Positions 10,717-20,531 of a stretch of 34,545 bases of DNA are shown here, piece after piece (positions within the stretch are counted from its first letter, which is position 1; each line of letters begins with the position of its first letter). Location of the stretch: NCBI GenBank assembly GCA_013362405.1, contig JABFWF010000118.1:1-34545 (forward strand), in the 5' to 3' direction. Under the pieces are notes generated by a model. That model was not told where the DNA came from. It did no database searches and worked only from the letters and a program-made list of their open reading frames with translations. The stretch is from Lysobacter sp. Lineage in GTDB: Bacteria > Pseudomonadota > Gammaproteobacteria > Xanthomonadales > Xanthomonadaceae. The position numbers and the translations under genes are program-made.

Positions 10717-11025
10717 TCAGCGCCGGCAGCGCCAGGCGGCCCAGCGCTGGGTGCCGTCCTCGGGGCCGTCGAGCGGCTGCAGGGTGTCGGCCTGCAGGCC
10801 GGGGCCTTCATTGCGGGCCAGCGTCTCCAGCTCGTCGCGCACCTTGCGCGGATTGCGCTCGATCGGGCCGAGCCGGTCCTTCACCGACACTTCGACCTCG
10901 CCGCGGCGCTCGCAGCCGGTGGGCGCGGCGGTCACGACCTTCACTGCCGCGGCGCCGGGCGCCATGTGCACCCAGGTGCAGGCGGGCAGCAGGAGGGCGA
11001 GGGCGGGGACGACGAGGCGGCGCAT
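10717..11025 (-). CDS. Small lipoprotein, DUF4156-like
   Basis: Lipobox-type signal (ALALLLPAC) and CERRGEVEVSVKDRLG...KVRDELETLARNEG. Confidence 0.6.
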   Translation of the reverse strand: MRRLVVPALALLLPACTWVHMAPGAAAVKVVTAAPTGCERRGEVEVSVKDRLGPIERNPRKVRDELETLARNEGPGLQADTLQPLDGPEDGTQRWAAWRCRR

Positions 11026-11039
11026 GCGGGCTCCTGCAG

Positions 11040-11073
11040 GAAAAAGGCAGGCCGGATTGTCGCCCGGCCTGCC
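11040..11073 (-). terminator. Rho-independent terminator downstream of the M16 peptidase gene
   Basis: Minus strand: GGCAGGCCGG-gcgacaat-CCGGCCTGCC followed by TTTTT; 10-bp perfect stem. Confidence 0.85.
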
Positions 11074-11116
11074 GCGTCTGGCTGAACGGCGGGCGTCCGC
11101 CGGGCCTGCCGTCGCG

Positions 11117-13990
11117 CTACTTCGCCTTCGGCGCGACGGCCGGCACGACCTGGCCGTTGGCGTCGACGACGGTGACCTCGCCCAGGCCCAGCGCGCGGAT
11201 CGGCTGCTCGATCTTCGACAGATCGCCGACGACCACCCAGGTCAGCGCAGTCGGGTCGAGCGTCTTCGCCGCGGCCTGCACCTGCTCCGGTGTCATCGCC
11301 TCGATCTCGTGCATGCGGCGGACCACGTAGTCGTCCGGGCGGTCGTAGCGGACGATGCCGCCGATCGCGCCCATCACCGCGCGCGCGGTTTCGAACGAGC
11401 CCGGCAGGCCGCGGATCTGCGTCGCCTTGACCTTGGCGACCTCGGCCGGCGTCGCCGGCTTCGCGCCGGTGACGTAGTCGCCGATCTCGCGCTTGAGTTC
11501 CTTCAGCGACTCCACCGTCTTGTCGATCTGCACCGGCGCGAACGCCAGCCACGGCCGCTGGCCCAGCGCATTGGCGGTGAAGCTGTAGGCGCCGTAGGCC
11601 CAGTGCTTGTCCTCGCGCAGGTTCATGTTCAGGCGCGAGGAGAACTCGCCGCCGAGCACGTCGTCGGCCATCTCGAACTTCACCGCGCCCGGATCCCGCG
11701 TCGACGGCACCAGCTCGCCCGCGAAGAGGTTGGCCTGGATCGCGCCCGGCTGGTCGATCAGCACCACGCGCGGCTTCGCCGGACGCGCCACCGTCGGCAC
11801 GTCCTTGCGCGCGAGGCCGTCGCCCGCGCTCTTCCAGTCGCCGAACACGGTGTCGAGCTTGGGCACGATCTCCTTCAGCGTGGTGTCGCCGACCACGATC
11901 AGCGTCGCCTTTTCCGGGCGCACGTAGGCGTCGTGGTAGGCGACCATGTCGCCACGCGTGAGCGAGGCGATCGACGCTTCCGTGCCGGAGCCGCTGAACG
12001 GGATCGCGTAGGGATGGCCGTTGCCGTACAGCAGCGGCGGCAGCACCCGCAGCGCGGCGCCGTTGGGGCGCGCCTTCTCCTGCGCGATGCCGGCGATCCA
12101 GGTCGCGCGCACGCGGTCGATTTCCTTCTGGTCGAAGCGCGGGCGGCGGACCATGTCGGCGAACAGCGCGATCGACGGGTCGAGTTTTTCCTTCAGCGCG
12201 CTGAGATACGCGTTGCCGCCGTCGAGCGACGCGCCGGCGCCGAGGTTGGCACCGAGCGACTCGGCGCGGTTGCCGAAGGCGAGCGCGTCGAGGTTGCCCG
12301 CGCCCTCGTCGAGCATGCCCATGGTGAAGCTCGAGGTGCCGAGCTTGTGGCCGGCGTCGGCCGCGTAGCCGCCGCCGAACTCATAGCTCATCTGCACCAC
12401 CGGCACGTCGTGGCGCTCGGCGAGGATCACGGTGGTGCCGTTCTTCAGCGTCGCACGCTGCAGGGCCGGGAACTTCAGCTCGGGGAACTGCGTCACCTGC
12501 GGCACGCCCTTGCTGCGGTCGACCGTGGTCGGCAGCGTGCGGTACTTCGGGTCGACCGCCGGCGGCGTGAACGGCGCCGGCTTCACCGACGGATCCTCCG
12601 CGGCCTCCTTGCGCGCGCCCGGCACCACCACCAGCGTGTGGTCGCCGCTGGCAAGCCACTTCCTGCCGGTCGCCTGGATCGACGCCGGCGTCGCCGCGTC
12701 GATGGTCTTCAGGCTGTCGCGGAAGCAACCCGGGTCGCCGGTGTAGATCGCGCACTCGGCGAGCGCGTCGGCCTTGCCGCCGAAGCCACCGATGCGCTCG
12801 ATGCCGCGCACGAAGCCGGCCTTGGTGACGGTGCGCGCCTGCTCGGTTTCGGCCGCGGTCGGGCCCTGCGCGACCAGCTTGTTCACCTCGTCGGCGATCG
12901 CCGCCTCGACCTTCGCCGGATCGATGCCCTGCTTCACGTCGGCGCTGATGTAGAAGTTGCTGCCCAGCTGCGAGCTCGACACGCCCGCGCTCACCTTGTC
13001 GGCGAGCTTGTCGTCGAACACCAGCCGCTTGTCCAGGCGCGAGCTCTTGCTGCCGCCGAGCACCTGCGCGAACAGGCCGAGGCGGTCGAGGTCGGGCTGG
13101 CCGTATTCGGCGACGTTCCACACGCGGTAGACGCGCGCCTGCGGCACCTTGTCGGTCATCGTCTCGCGCGTCGACGTCATGTGCTTTGCGACGTCGACCT
13201 TCGGCTGCGCCATCGTCGGCGTGGCCGGGATGTCGCCGAAGTACTTCGCGACCTTGTCCTTCGCGGTCTTGAGGTCGATGTCGCCGGCGAGCACCAGTAC
13301 CGCGTTGTTCGGGCCGTACCAGGTGCGGAACCAGTTCTTCACGTCCTCGAGCGAGGCCGCGTTGAGGTCGGTCATCGAGCCGATGGTGTCGTGGTGGTAG
13401 GGATGGCCGACCGGGTACATCTGCCGGCCGAGTTCCTCCCACACGAGGCCGTAGGGCTGGTTCTCGTCCTGGCGCTTCTCGTTCTGCACCACGCCGCGCT
13501 GCTCGTCGAGCGTCTTATGGTCGATCGCGCCGAGCAGGTGGCCCATGCGGTCGGATTCCATCCACAGCGCCATGTCGAGCGCGGTGGTCGGCACGTTCTC
13601 GAAATAGTTGGTGCGGTCGGAGTTGGTGGTGCCGTTCTGGTCGGTGGCGCCGGCCAGCTCGAAGGGTTCGAAGAACTCGCCCCGGTGGTTTTCCGAACCG
13701 TTGAACATCAAATGTTCGAACAGGTGCGCGAAGCCGGTGCGGCCCGCGGGCTCGTCCTTGCTGCCGACGTGGTACCAGAGGTTCACCGCGACGATCGGCG
13801 CCTTGTGGTCCTCGTGCACGATCACGCGCAGGCCGTTGGGCAGGGTGAACTGCTGGTAGGGAATGTCGACCGCGGTGCCGGCCGGCCTGGCCCAGGTGGC
13901 CGGCGCATAGCCGCCGGCGAACGCGACGGTGAGGGCAAGGGCGAGGCCACCGTGGCGGATCACGGCGGGGGCGCGACGGGCAAGACGCAT
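11117..13990 (-). CDS. M16-family (insulinase/pitrilysin-like) metallopeptidase, signal peptide, two M16 halves
   Basis: HXXEH motif (HLFEHLMFNG) in N-half; about 957 aa; N-terminal signal sequence. Confidence 0.9.
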   Translation of the reverse strand: MRLARRAPAVIRHGGLALALTVAFAGGYAPATWARPAGTAVDIPYQQFTLPNGLRVIVHEDHKAPIVAVNLWYHVGSKDEPAGRTGFAHLFEHLMFNGSENHRGEFFEPFELAGATDQNGTTNSDRTNYFENVPTTALDMALWMESDRMGHLLGAIDHKTLDEQRGVVQNEKRQDENQPYGLVWEELGRQMYPVGHPYHHDTIGSMTDLNAASLEDVKNWFRTWYGPNNAVLVLAGDIDLKTAKDKVAKYFGDIPATPTMAQPKVDVAKHMTSTRETMTDKVPQARVYRVWNVAEYGQPDLDRLGLFAQVLGGSKSSRLDKRLVFDDKLADKVSAGVSSSQLGSNFYISADVKQGIDPAKVEAAIADEVNKLVAQGPTAAETEQARTVTKAGFVRGIERIGGFGGKADALAECAIYTGDPGCFRDSLKTIDAATPASIQATGRKWLASGDHTLVVVPGARKEAAEDPSVKPAPFTPPAVDPKYRTLPTTVDRSKGVPQVTQFPELKFPALQRATLKNGTTVILAERHDVPVVQMSYEFGGGYAADAGHKLGTSSFTMGMLDEGAGNLDALAFGNRAESLGANLGAGASLDGGNAYLSALKEKLDPSIALFADMVRRPRFDQKEIDRVRATWIAGIAQEKARPNGAALRVLPPLLYGNGHPYAIPFSGSGTEASIASLTRGDMVAYHDAYVRPEKATLIVVGDTTLKEIVPKLDTVFGDWKSAGDGLARKDVPTVARPAKPRVVLIDQPGAIQANLFAGELVPSTRDPGAVKFEMADDVLGGEFSSRLNMNLREDKHWAYGAYSFTANALGQRPWLAFAPVQIDKTVESLKELKREIGDYVTGAKPATPAEVAKVKATQIRGLPGSFETARAVMGAIGGIVRYDRPDDYVVRRMHEIEAMTPEQVQAAAKTLDPTALTWVVVGDLSKIEQPIRALGLGEVTVVDANGQVVPAVAPKAK

Positions 13991-14200
13991 GCGGCACTCC
14001 TGTGCGAAGACGGGCACGAACTGCGCATCCTAGCCGCGCGATGACGCACGGGCACTAGGCCACAAGTCCACGGTGAGCTGCGGCGGGCGATGCGTGACGC
14101 GACGGACCACGTCCCGGCCTCGTGATTGCCGCGAGGGACGCTTTCGACGAGCGCTCCGACCGCGACGGCCCGCGTCCCCGGATTGCGGCACACTGCGGCC

Positions 14201-14905
14201 ATGGACACCCGCCATAGCCTGGTCACCGGCGCCAACCGCGGCCTCGGCCTGGAGTTCGCCAGCCAGCTGCTCGCGCGCGGCGATCACGTCGTCGCCACCG
14301 CGCGCCATCCGGGACGCGCGACGGCGCTGAATGCGCTCGCCGGGGAATATCCGGGCCGGCTGCACGTGCTGCCGCTGGACGTCGCCAGCGACAAGTCGCG
14401 CCGCGAGCTCGTGCACGAGCTGCCGCTGGTGCTCGGCGACGCGCACCTCGACCTGCTGGTGAACAACGCCGGCGTGCTGCATTCGGGCGAGCGCTGGGGC
14501 CACGTCGAACAGGCGATCCTCGAGGACAGCCTGCGCACCAACGCGATCGGTCCGTTCCTGCTCGCGCAGGCGCTCGCGCCGCGGTTGCGCGACGGCGGCC
14601 GCATCGCCGACCTGTCCAGCATGATGTCCTCGATGGCCACCCGCACCGAGTTCCGCGCACCGAGCTACTGCATCAGCAAGGCTGCGCAGAACATGGCGAC
14701 GGTGATGCTGGCGAAGGCGCTGGCGCCGCGCGGCATCGTCGCGGTGGCGCTGTGCCCCGGCTGGGTGCACACCGACATGGGCGGCGACAACGCACCGGTG
14801 GCGCCGGCCGATTCGGTGGCCGGCCTGCTCCGCGTGATCGATGGCCTGACCGACGCCGACAACGGACGCTTCCTCGACTGGCAGGGCGAGGCGATGGCGT
14901 GGTGA
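14201..14905 (+). CDS. Short-chain dehydrogenase/reductase (SDR)
   Basis: TGANRGLGLEFA, NNAG, YCISKAAQN motifs. Confidence 0.88.
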   Translation: MDTRHSLVTGANRGLGLEFASQLLARGDHVVATARHPGRATALNALAGEYPGRLHVLPLDVASDKSRRELVHELPLVLGDAHLDLLVNNAGVLHSGERWGHVEQAILEDSLRTNAIGPFLLAQALAPRLRDGGRIADLSSMMSSMATRTEFRAPSYCISKAAQNMATVMLAKALAPRGIVAVALCPGWVHTDMGGDNAPVAPADSVAGLLRVIDGLTDADNGRFLDWQGEAMAW

Positions 14906-14954
14906 GCCGCCGCGCCCGACCGTCGGCGCTGCCGATCCCGTTGTCGGCTCGAAT

Positions 14955-15004
14955 GCAGGAGCGACGTCAGTCGCGATCGTTGGGCTTGTCGCGACTGGCG
15001 TCGG
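14955..15004. repeat. REP-like pair of inverted units
   Basis: gcaggagcgacgtcagtcgcgatcg followed by cttgtcgcgactggcgtcgg; GCGAC/GTCGC arms. Confidence 0.5.
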
Positions 15005-15127
15005 CCCTGCGCCAACCTCGCGGAGGCGCCGGAAGCGGCATGCAGCAGCGGCTCGGCAAGGGACGGCCGGACGTCCGCGGACGCTGCCGTCCGCATTGAT
15101 GCCCTTGGAAAATCAGCCGCTTGCGGT

Positions 15128-15143
15128 TGGCACGTTCCCTGCG
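15128..15143 (+). promoter_or_regulatory. Candidate sigma-54 (-24/-12) promoter
   Basis: TGGCACgttccCTGC: GG-N10-GC spacing, one mismatch to TGGCACN5TTGC; 40 bp upstream of the ATG at 15183. Confidence 0.45.
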
Positions 15144-15182
15144 AGAAGGCTCGCACCGAAACGCCGACGAAGAAGGTGGCCG

Positions 15183-15377
15183 ATGTCCCTGCATACCCAG
15201 TTGCTGCGCGGCCTGTTCGTCCTGCCGGCGCTGCTGCTGCTCGCGGTCGCGAGCGTGACCGCGCCGGCGCATGCCCTGCATGCCCATGCCGGGACCGTCG
15301 CCCACGCGCGCACGGTCGTGATCGCCGAGGACGGACAGACCGTGATCGTCACCCATGCGGATGCTGGCGGCCACTGA
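15183..15377 (+). CDS. Small secreted/periplasmic His-rich protein, uncharacterised
   Basis: 64 aa: MSLHTQLLRGLFVLPALLLLAVASVTAPAHALHAHAGTVAHARTVVIAEDGQTVIVTHADAGGH; signal peptide; AAGGTGG Shine-Dalgarno upstream. Confidence 0.6.
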   Translation: MSLHTQLLRGLFVLPALLLLAVASVTAPAHALHAHAGTVAHARTVVIAEDGQTVIVTHADAGGH

Positions 15378-15406
15378 CTCACGTCAGTGCAGGAAGCCGG
15401 GTGCGC

Positions 15407-16171
15407 TCAGGCCTGCGCGAGGATCGCCAGGTAGCCGCGCACCGTCGCATCGAGGCCCGCGTACAGCGCCTCGTCGATCAGCGCGTGGCCGATCGAGACC
15501 TCCTCCACGCCCGGCACCGCGGCGAGGAAGGCGGCGAGGTTGGCCTGGCTGAGGTCGTGGCCGGCGTTGACGCCGAGTCCTGCCGACTGCGCACCGCGCG
15601 CGGTGCGCGCGCACGCGGCCAGCGCCGCGCGCACGTCGCCGGTGGCGAACGCTTCGGCGAACGGCCCGGTGTAGAGCTCGACGCGGTCGGCACCCGTGGC
15701 CGCTGCGGCGGTGAGGTCGGCATCGCCATCGTCTTCCACCGCATCGACGAACAGGCTCACCCGGCAACCGAGCGCCTTGAGCGCCGTGACGTGCGGCACG
15801 AGGCGGTCGCCGTCGCGGGCGAAGTCGAAGCCGTGGTCGGAGGTGAGCTGCGCGTCGCTGTCGGGCACCAGCGTCGCCTGCGCGGGCCGCGCCTGTTCGC
15901 ACAGCGCATGGAAGCCGGGATAGCCCGCGCGCGGCGGCGCGAACGGGTTGCCTTCGAGGTTGAATTCGACGCCGTACTCGCGGCACAGGTCGGCCAGCGC
16001 GAGCACGTCGTCGGCGCGGACGTGGCGGGCATCGGGGCGCGGATGCACGGTGATGCCGTGCGCGCCGGCGTCCAGGCAGGCGCGCGCGGCGCGCACCACG
16101 TCGGGCGCGTGGCCGCCGCGCGAATTGCGCAACACCGCGATCTTGTTGACGTTGACGCTGAGGACGGTCAC
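15407..16171 (-). CDS. pdxJ: Pyridoxine 5'-phosphate synthase
   Basis: [40 protein letters not shown] motifs; GTG start. Confidence 0.93.
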   Translation of the reverse strand: MTVLSVNVNKIAVLRNSRGGHAPDVVRAARACLDAGAHGITVHPRPDARHVRADDVLALADLCREYGVEFNLEGNPFAPPRAGYPGFHALCEQARPAQATLVPDSDAQLTSDHGFDFARDGDRLVPHVTALKALGCRVSLFVDAVEDDGDADLTAAAATGADRVELYTGPFAEAFATGDVRAALAACARTARGAQSAGLGVNAGHDLSQANLAAFLAAVPGVEEVSIGHALIDEALYAGLDATVRGYLAILAQA

Positions 16172-16464
16172 GGCGACGGCGGTTCGAGCGGGCGCGCCTC
16201 GTTGGGGAGGACTTGGCCTTCGGCCGCGGCGGCGACTCGGCGCGCCTCGGCCTGCTCGCGCAGGCGACGCAGTTCGGCCGGGTCGAGCATCGCCGATTCG
16301 TCGCGACTGCGGCTGCCGATGCGCTGCGCCAGCAGGGCGAGCGCGAAGGCAACCAGCAGGGCGAGCGCGATCAGCAGCATCACCCCCATCAGCCAGGTCG
16401 AGCCAGCCTTGAACGCGACGATGAAGGCGGCGGCGGACAGCAGCAGGTAGATCCAGGGCATCAT
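16168..16464 (-). CDS. Small membrane protein, uncharacterised
   Basis: Two hydrophobic N-terminal segments and charged tail; 4-bp overlap with pdxJ start. Confidence 0.6.
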   Translation of the reverse strand: MMPWIYLLLSAAAFIVAFKAGSTWLMGVMLLIALALLVAFALALLAQRIGSRSRDESAMLDPAELRRLREQAEARRVAAAAEGQVLPNEARPLEPPSP

Positions 16465-16637
16465 CGGGCGGCTCCTCGTGCTCGCCGGAGTCTAGCGCCA
16501 ATGCGCCGGGCGACGACTGCATCCGGTCACGACCTCCAGCGCTTTTCGGGCATCGCGCGACCACCTGCGAAGCGCGGGATCGGGCTTCGGCGCCTGCGCC
16601 CGCTCCACCACCGTCCGGGCGCTTGCCCGGTCCCGCC

Positions 16638-18083
16638 TCAAAGCAGCGGTGCCAGCAGCCGTGCCAGCGCCTCGGGCAGGCGCGCGGTCCACAGCGGGCG
16701 GGCACGATCGTCGCGCACCCGCGGCGCGTGGCCGAACTCGCCTTCGATCAGCCGCGCGAGCGCGTCGGCGACCTCCGGATCATCGAACAGCATCGACACC
16801 TCGAAGTTGAGGCTGAAGCTGCGGAGGTCGAAGTTGGCGCTGCCGACGAGCGCGAGTGAGTCGTCCACCAGCAGCGCCTTTGTGTGCAGCATGAGCTGTC
16901 CGTATTCGTAGACCTTTATGCCGGCCGCGTGCAGTTCGTCGAACCACGAGCGCGCGGCGAGGGTGACGAAGCGCGAATCGGTGCGCCGCGGCACCAGCAG
17001 GCGCACGTCGAGGCCGGCCAGCGCGGCCGAGGTCAGCGCGAGCAACGCGGCCTCGCTCGGCACGAAATACGGCGTCACCAGCCACACGCGGCGGTGCGCG
17101 GCGTGGATGGCGGCGACATTGAGGCGGTGGATCGCCTCCCACGACGAGTCCGGGCCCGAGGTCAGCGCCTGCACCGCGACCGGCCCCGGCGCGGGCGGCG
17201 GCATCGCCGCGGCCACCGAGGAGAGGAAGCCGCGCTCGCCGGTCGCGTATGCCCAGTCCTCGACGAACACCAGCTGCAACGAGCGCACGATGTCGCCGGT
17301 CAGGCGCAGGTGCAGGTCGCGGTAGGCGTCGGGGCGCAACCCCTCGTTCTCCTCGTCGGTGATGTTGATGCCGCCGGTGAACGCGACCGCGCCGTCGATC
17401 ACCGCGATCTTGCGATGCGAGCGCAGGTTCACCCACGGCCGTTGCCAGAAGCGGCCGAAGCGCATCGGGTGGAACCACGCGAGCTCGCCGCCGGCGGCGA
17501 CCAGCGGGTCGAAGAAGCGGCGCGGGCAGGCCGACGAGCCGACCGCGTCCAGCAGCAGGCGCACCGCCACGCCGGCGCGCGCGCGTGCGACGAGCGCATC
17601 GCGGATCGCGGTGCCGGTGCGGTCCGGCGAGTAGATGTAGTACTCGAGGTGCACATGGTGGCGCGCCTGCGCGATCGCCTCCAGCAGCGCCGCGTAGGTG
17701 GCGGCGCCGTCGACCAGCAGGCGCACCTCGTGCGCGGTGCTCGCGGGCAGGCCGGTGGTGGCCTGCGCGAGGCGCGCGAGCTCGGGCCGGTCGCCGGTGC
17801 GCGCGTGTTCGTCGCCGGCGGGCAGCGCGACGCGGTTGCGCGCGCGACGCAGGCGCTGGCGATGGATCCGCTGCGGCCCGAACACGTAGTAGACGACGAA
17901 GCCGACCACCGGCAGCGCGGCGAGCCCGAGCAGCCAGCTCAGCGTCGCCACCGGCGGGCGCTTCTGCAGCACGATCCAGCCACCGAGCAGCACCACGTAG
18001 GCGAACCAGCCGGCGAGCAGCAGCACGTGCCAGTGCGGCAGGGCCTCGACGTGCTGGGCGACGGCGTGCAGGACGTCGGGCAT
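16638..18083 (-). CDS. cls: Cardiolipin synthase (phospholipase D superfamily)
   Basis: Two N-terminal TM segments, two HxK motifs ([23 protein letters not shown]), GSANFDLRS. Confidence 0.92.
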   Translation of the reverse strand: MPDVLHAVAQHVEALPHWHVLLLAGWFAYVVLLGGWIVLQKRPPVATLSWLLGLAALPVVGFVVYYVFGPQRIHRQRLRRARNRVALPAGDEHARTGDRPELARLAQATTGLPASTAHEVRLLVDGAATYAALLEAIAQARHHVHLEYYIYSPDRTGTAIRDALVARARAGVAVRLLLDAVGSSACPRRFFDPLVAAGGELAWFHPMRFGRFWQRPWVNLRSHRKIAVIDGAVAFTGGINITDEENEGLRPDAYRDLHLRLTGDIVRSLQLVFVEDWAYATGERGFLSSVAAAMPPPAPGPVAVQALTSGPDSSWEAIHRLNVAAIHAAHRRVWLVTPYFVPSEAALLALTSAALAGLDVRLLVPRRTDSRFVTLAARSWFDELHAAGIKVYEYGQLMLHTKALLVDDSLALVGSANFDLRSFSLNFEVSMLFDDPEVADALARLIEGEFGHAPRVRDDRARPLWTARLPEALARLLAPLL

Positions 18084-18139
18084 GAAGGCTTCAGGAACCT
18101 GTCGCGGGCGGTGCGATCCTGCAAGCGTAGGCTGGCCGC

Positions 18140-19285
18140 ATGCAAGATGCACTTCACGACGACTTCGACGCGCCGGCGCCGGAGGACGCACGCCGCGCGC
18201 GCACGCCGATCAAGGGCCGCGGCGCCGCCTCGCGCGTGGCCGGCCGCTTCGAAAAGACGCTCGTGCGCGGCGAGGACGACGGCTGGGGGTCCGTGTACAC
18301 CGATACCTTCGACGAGGATGGCGAGCCGCTGGCGCCGTCACCGGCGACCACCGTCACCGAGGAACGCGCGCGCTCGGTGATCAGCCGCAACGATTCGCCG
18401 GACATCGGCTTCGACCAGTCGGTCAATCCCTACCGCGGCTGCGAGCATGGCTGCGTCTACTGCTTCGCGCGGCCTTCGCACGCCTACCTCGACCTGTCGC
18501 CCGGGCTCGACTTCGAGACGAAGCTGTACGCCAAGACCAACGTCGCCGAGCGCCTGCGCGAAGAGCTGGCGAAGCCGGGGTACAGGCCCTCGCCGATCGC
18601 GCTCGGCATCAACACCGACGGCTACCAGCCGATCGAGCGGCGCTACCGCGCGACGCGGCAGGCGCTGGAAGTGCTGGCCGAATGCAGACACCCGGTCAGC
18701 TTCGTCACCAAGAGCGCGCTGATCGAGCGCGACCTCGACCTGCTCGCGCCGATGGCGCGCGAGGGCCTGGTCAGCGTGCACTTCTCGATCACCACGCTCG
18801 ACAACCGCCTTGCCGCCCGCATGGAGCCGCGCGCCACCGCGCCGCGCGGCAAGCTGCGGGCGATGCGCGCGCTCGCCGAGGCCGGCGTGCCGGTCGGCGT
18901 GATGGTGGCGCCGGTGGTGCCGGCGCTGACCGACCACGAGCTCGAGCGCATCCTCGAGACCGCGCGCGAGCACGGCGCGCGCAGCGCCGGCTACGTGCTG
19001 CTGCGCCTGCCGCACGAACTCAAGCAGGTCTGGCGGGAGTGGTTGGAGCTGCACTATCCCGACCGCGCGGCGCACGTGATGAGCCTCATCCGGCAGATGC
19101 GCGGCAGCAAGGACTACGACAGCCGCTTCGGCGTGCGCTCGCGCGGCGAAGGCCCGTTCGCGCAACTGCTGGCGCAGCGCTTCGCCAAGGCCCATGCGCG
19201 ACTGGGCTTCGGCCGGCTGCCGCCGCTGGAAACGTCGAAGTTCGCCGCGCCGCGCAGGCCGTCGCCGCAGGGCGAGCTGTTCTAG
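18140..19285 (+). CDS. PA0069-family radical SAM protein (SPL-like)
   Basis: CX3CX2C motif in NPYRGCEHGCVYCFARPSHAYLDLSPGLDFETKL; KNTDGYQP-type context; 381 aa. Confidence 0.9.
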   Translation: MQDALHDDFDAPAPEDARRARTPIKGRGAASRVAGRFEKTLVRGEDDGWGSVYTDTFDEDGEPLAPSPATTVTEERARSVISRNDSPDIGFDQSVNPYRGCEHGCVYCFARPSHAYLDLSPGLDFETKLYAKTNVAERLREELAKPGYRPSPIALGINTDGYQPIERRYRATRQALEVLAECRHPVSFVTKSALIERDLDLLAPMAREGLVSVHFSITTLDNRLAARMEPRATAPRGKLRAMRALAEAGVPVGVMVAPVVPALTDHELERILETAREHGARSAGYVLLRLPHELKQVWREWLELHYPDRAAHVMSLIRQMRGSKDYDSRFGVRSRGEGPFAQLLAQRFAKAHARLGFGRLPPLETSKFAAPRRPSPQGELF

Positions 19286-19295
19286 CCTGCCCTTT

Positions 19296-19320
19296 TGGAG
19301 GAGCGAGGTAAGTCGCGCCC
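19296..19320. repeat. REP-like unit
   Basis: tggaggagcgaggtaagtcgcgccc, degenerate version of the shared core. Confidence 0.35.
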
Positions 19321-19348
19321 CCACGCGCTGCTGCAAACAGCGGCTCGC

Positions 19349-19639
19349 TCAGGATCCGAACACCGGCAGCAGCGGCCCGCCCAACCACAGCCAGCGCGCC
19401 ATCCACCCGCTGACCACGGTGATCAATGCAGTCAGCGGCAGGCCGACGCGCAGGAAGTCGCCGAAGCGGTACTGCCCGGGCCCGAGGATCAGCAGGTTGC
19501 CGTGGTGGCCGATCGGGGTGAGGAAGGAAGGCGACCGCAGGCTCAGCATCGCGGTCACGTCCACGCGCAGCCGTTCGCTGACGAACAGGTACAGGCCGCC
19601 GGCCAGGATCAGCAGGAACACCACTTGCGCCAGGGCCAT
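19349..19639 (-). pseudogene. SLC13/DASS-type permease remnant with large in-frame internal deletion
   Basis: TM1-like start MALAQVVFLLILAGGLYLFVSERLRVDVTAMLSL joined directly to C-terminal family motif SFLTPIGHHGNLLILGPGQYRFGDFLRVGLPL. Confidence 0.72.
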
Positions 19640-19730
19640 GCGTGGCTTGCCGGACAGGTCGGCGGATTCTGCGGCACACGGCACTCTCGCCGCCTACACC
19701 CGCCGTACACACGGCGTTCACGCACATTGC

Positions 19731-20531
19731 ATGGGCCTGTCGCACCCTCCCCCGATGCCCGACCCCACCGGCACCCCCACCGTCGAAGGCCTCCAGCGCG
19801 AGCTGGCTGCGGCGCGCGCGACCATCGCGTCGCTGCGCCAGGAGCAGGCGGTGTTCGCCCACGGCATCTCGCACGACCTGCGCGCGCCGCTGCGCAGCAT
19901 CGACAGCTTCGTCGCCCTGCTCGCGCGCCACGAGGGTCTGGACGACACCGCGCGCGGCTACCTTGAGCGCGTGCGCGCGGCCTCGGCGCGAGCCGGCAGC
20001 CTGATCGACGGGCTGCTCGCGCTCTCGCACGCCAATCGCGCCGAACTCGCGCCCGCGCCGGTCGACCTCAGCCTGCTCGCGGAGTGGTCGCTGGCCGAGC
20101 TGCAGGAGGCCGACGCCGCCCAGCCGGCCGAGCTCGACGTCGCCCCCGGGCTGCTCGCCTGGGGCGACGAACGCCTGCTCCGGCAGCTGCTCGGCACCCT
20201 GCTGGACAACGCCTGGAAGTTCTCCCGCCCCACCGGCATGGTGCGCATCCACGTGCAGGGTGCGCGCGCCGGAGACCGCCTGCAGGTGGCGGTGCGCGAC
20301 GAGGGGCTCGGATTCGACATGCGCTATGCTGCCAAGCTGTTCCTGCCGTTCCAGCGCCTGCACGGCCCCGACCAGGGCGCCGGCCACGGCATCGGCCTCG
20401 CCGTCGCCCAGCGCATCGCCGCCCGCCATGACGGGCGCCTCCATGCCGAGTCCCAACCCGGCGCCGGCGCCACCTTCCACCTCGACCTGCCCGCGCCCCC
20501 GCCCGCCGATGCAGAGGGAAGCAGCCCATGA
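19731..20531 (+). CDS. Histidine kinase, cytoplasmic, HisKA + HATPase only (no sensor domain)
   Basis: H-box FAHGISHDLRAPLRSID, N-box LLDNAWKFS, G-boxes DEGLGFD / GAGHGIGLAVAQRIAARHDG. Confidence 0.9.
   Translation: MGLSHPPPMPDPTGTPTVEGLQRELAAARATIASLRQEQAVFAHGISHDLRAPLRSIDSFVALLARHEGLDDTARGYLERVRAASARAGSLIDGLLALSHANRAELAPAPVDLSLLAEWSLAELQEADAAQPAELDVAPGLLAWGDERLLRQLLGTLLDNAWKFSRPTGMVRIHVQGARAGDRLQVAVRDEGLGFDMRYAAKLFLPFQRLHGPDQGAGHGIGLAVAQRIAARHDGRLHAESQPGAGATFHLDLPAPPPADAEGSSP

Noticed and set aside
9479-14044. 1521-aa plus-strand ORF opposite oleA, DUF4156 and the M16 peptidase
   Set aside because: Low-complexity Arg/Ala/Val/His/Gly-rich translation antisense to well-recognised genes; a common artefact of high-GC third codon positions.
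16884-18380. 498-aa plus-strand ORF opposite cardiolipin synthase
   Set aside because: Antisense shadow ORF; overlaps both cls and the start of the radical SAM gene in the wrong frame.
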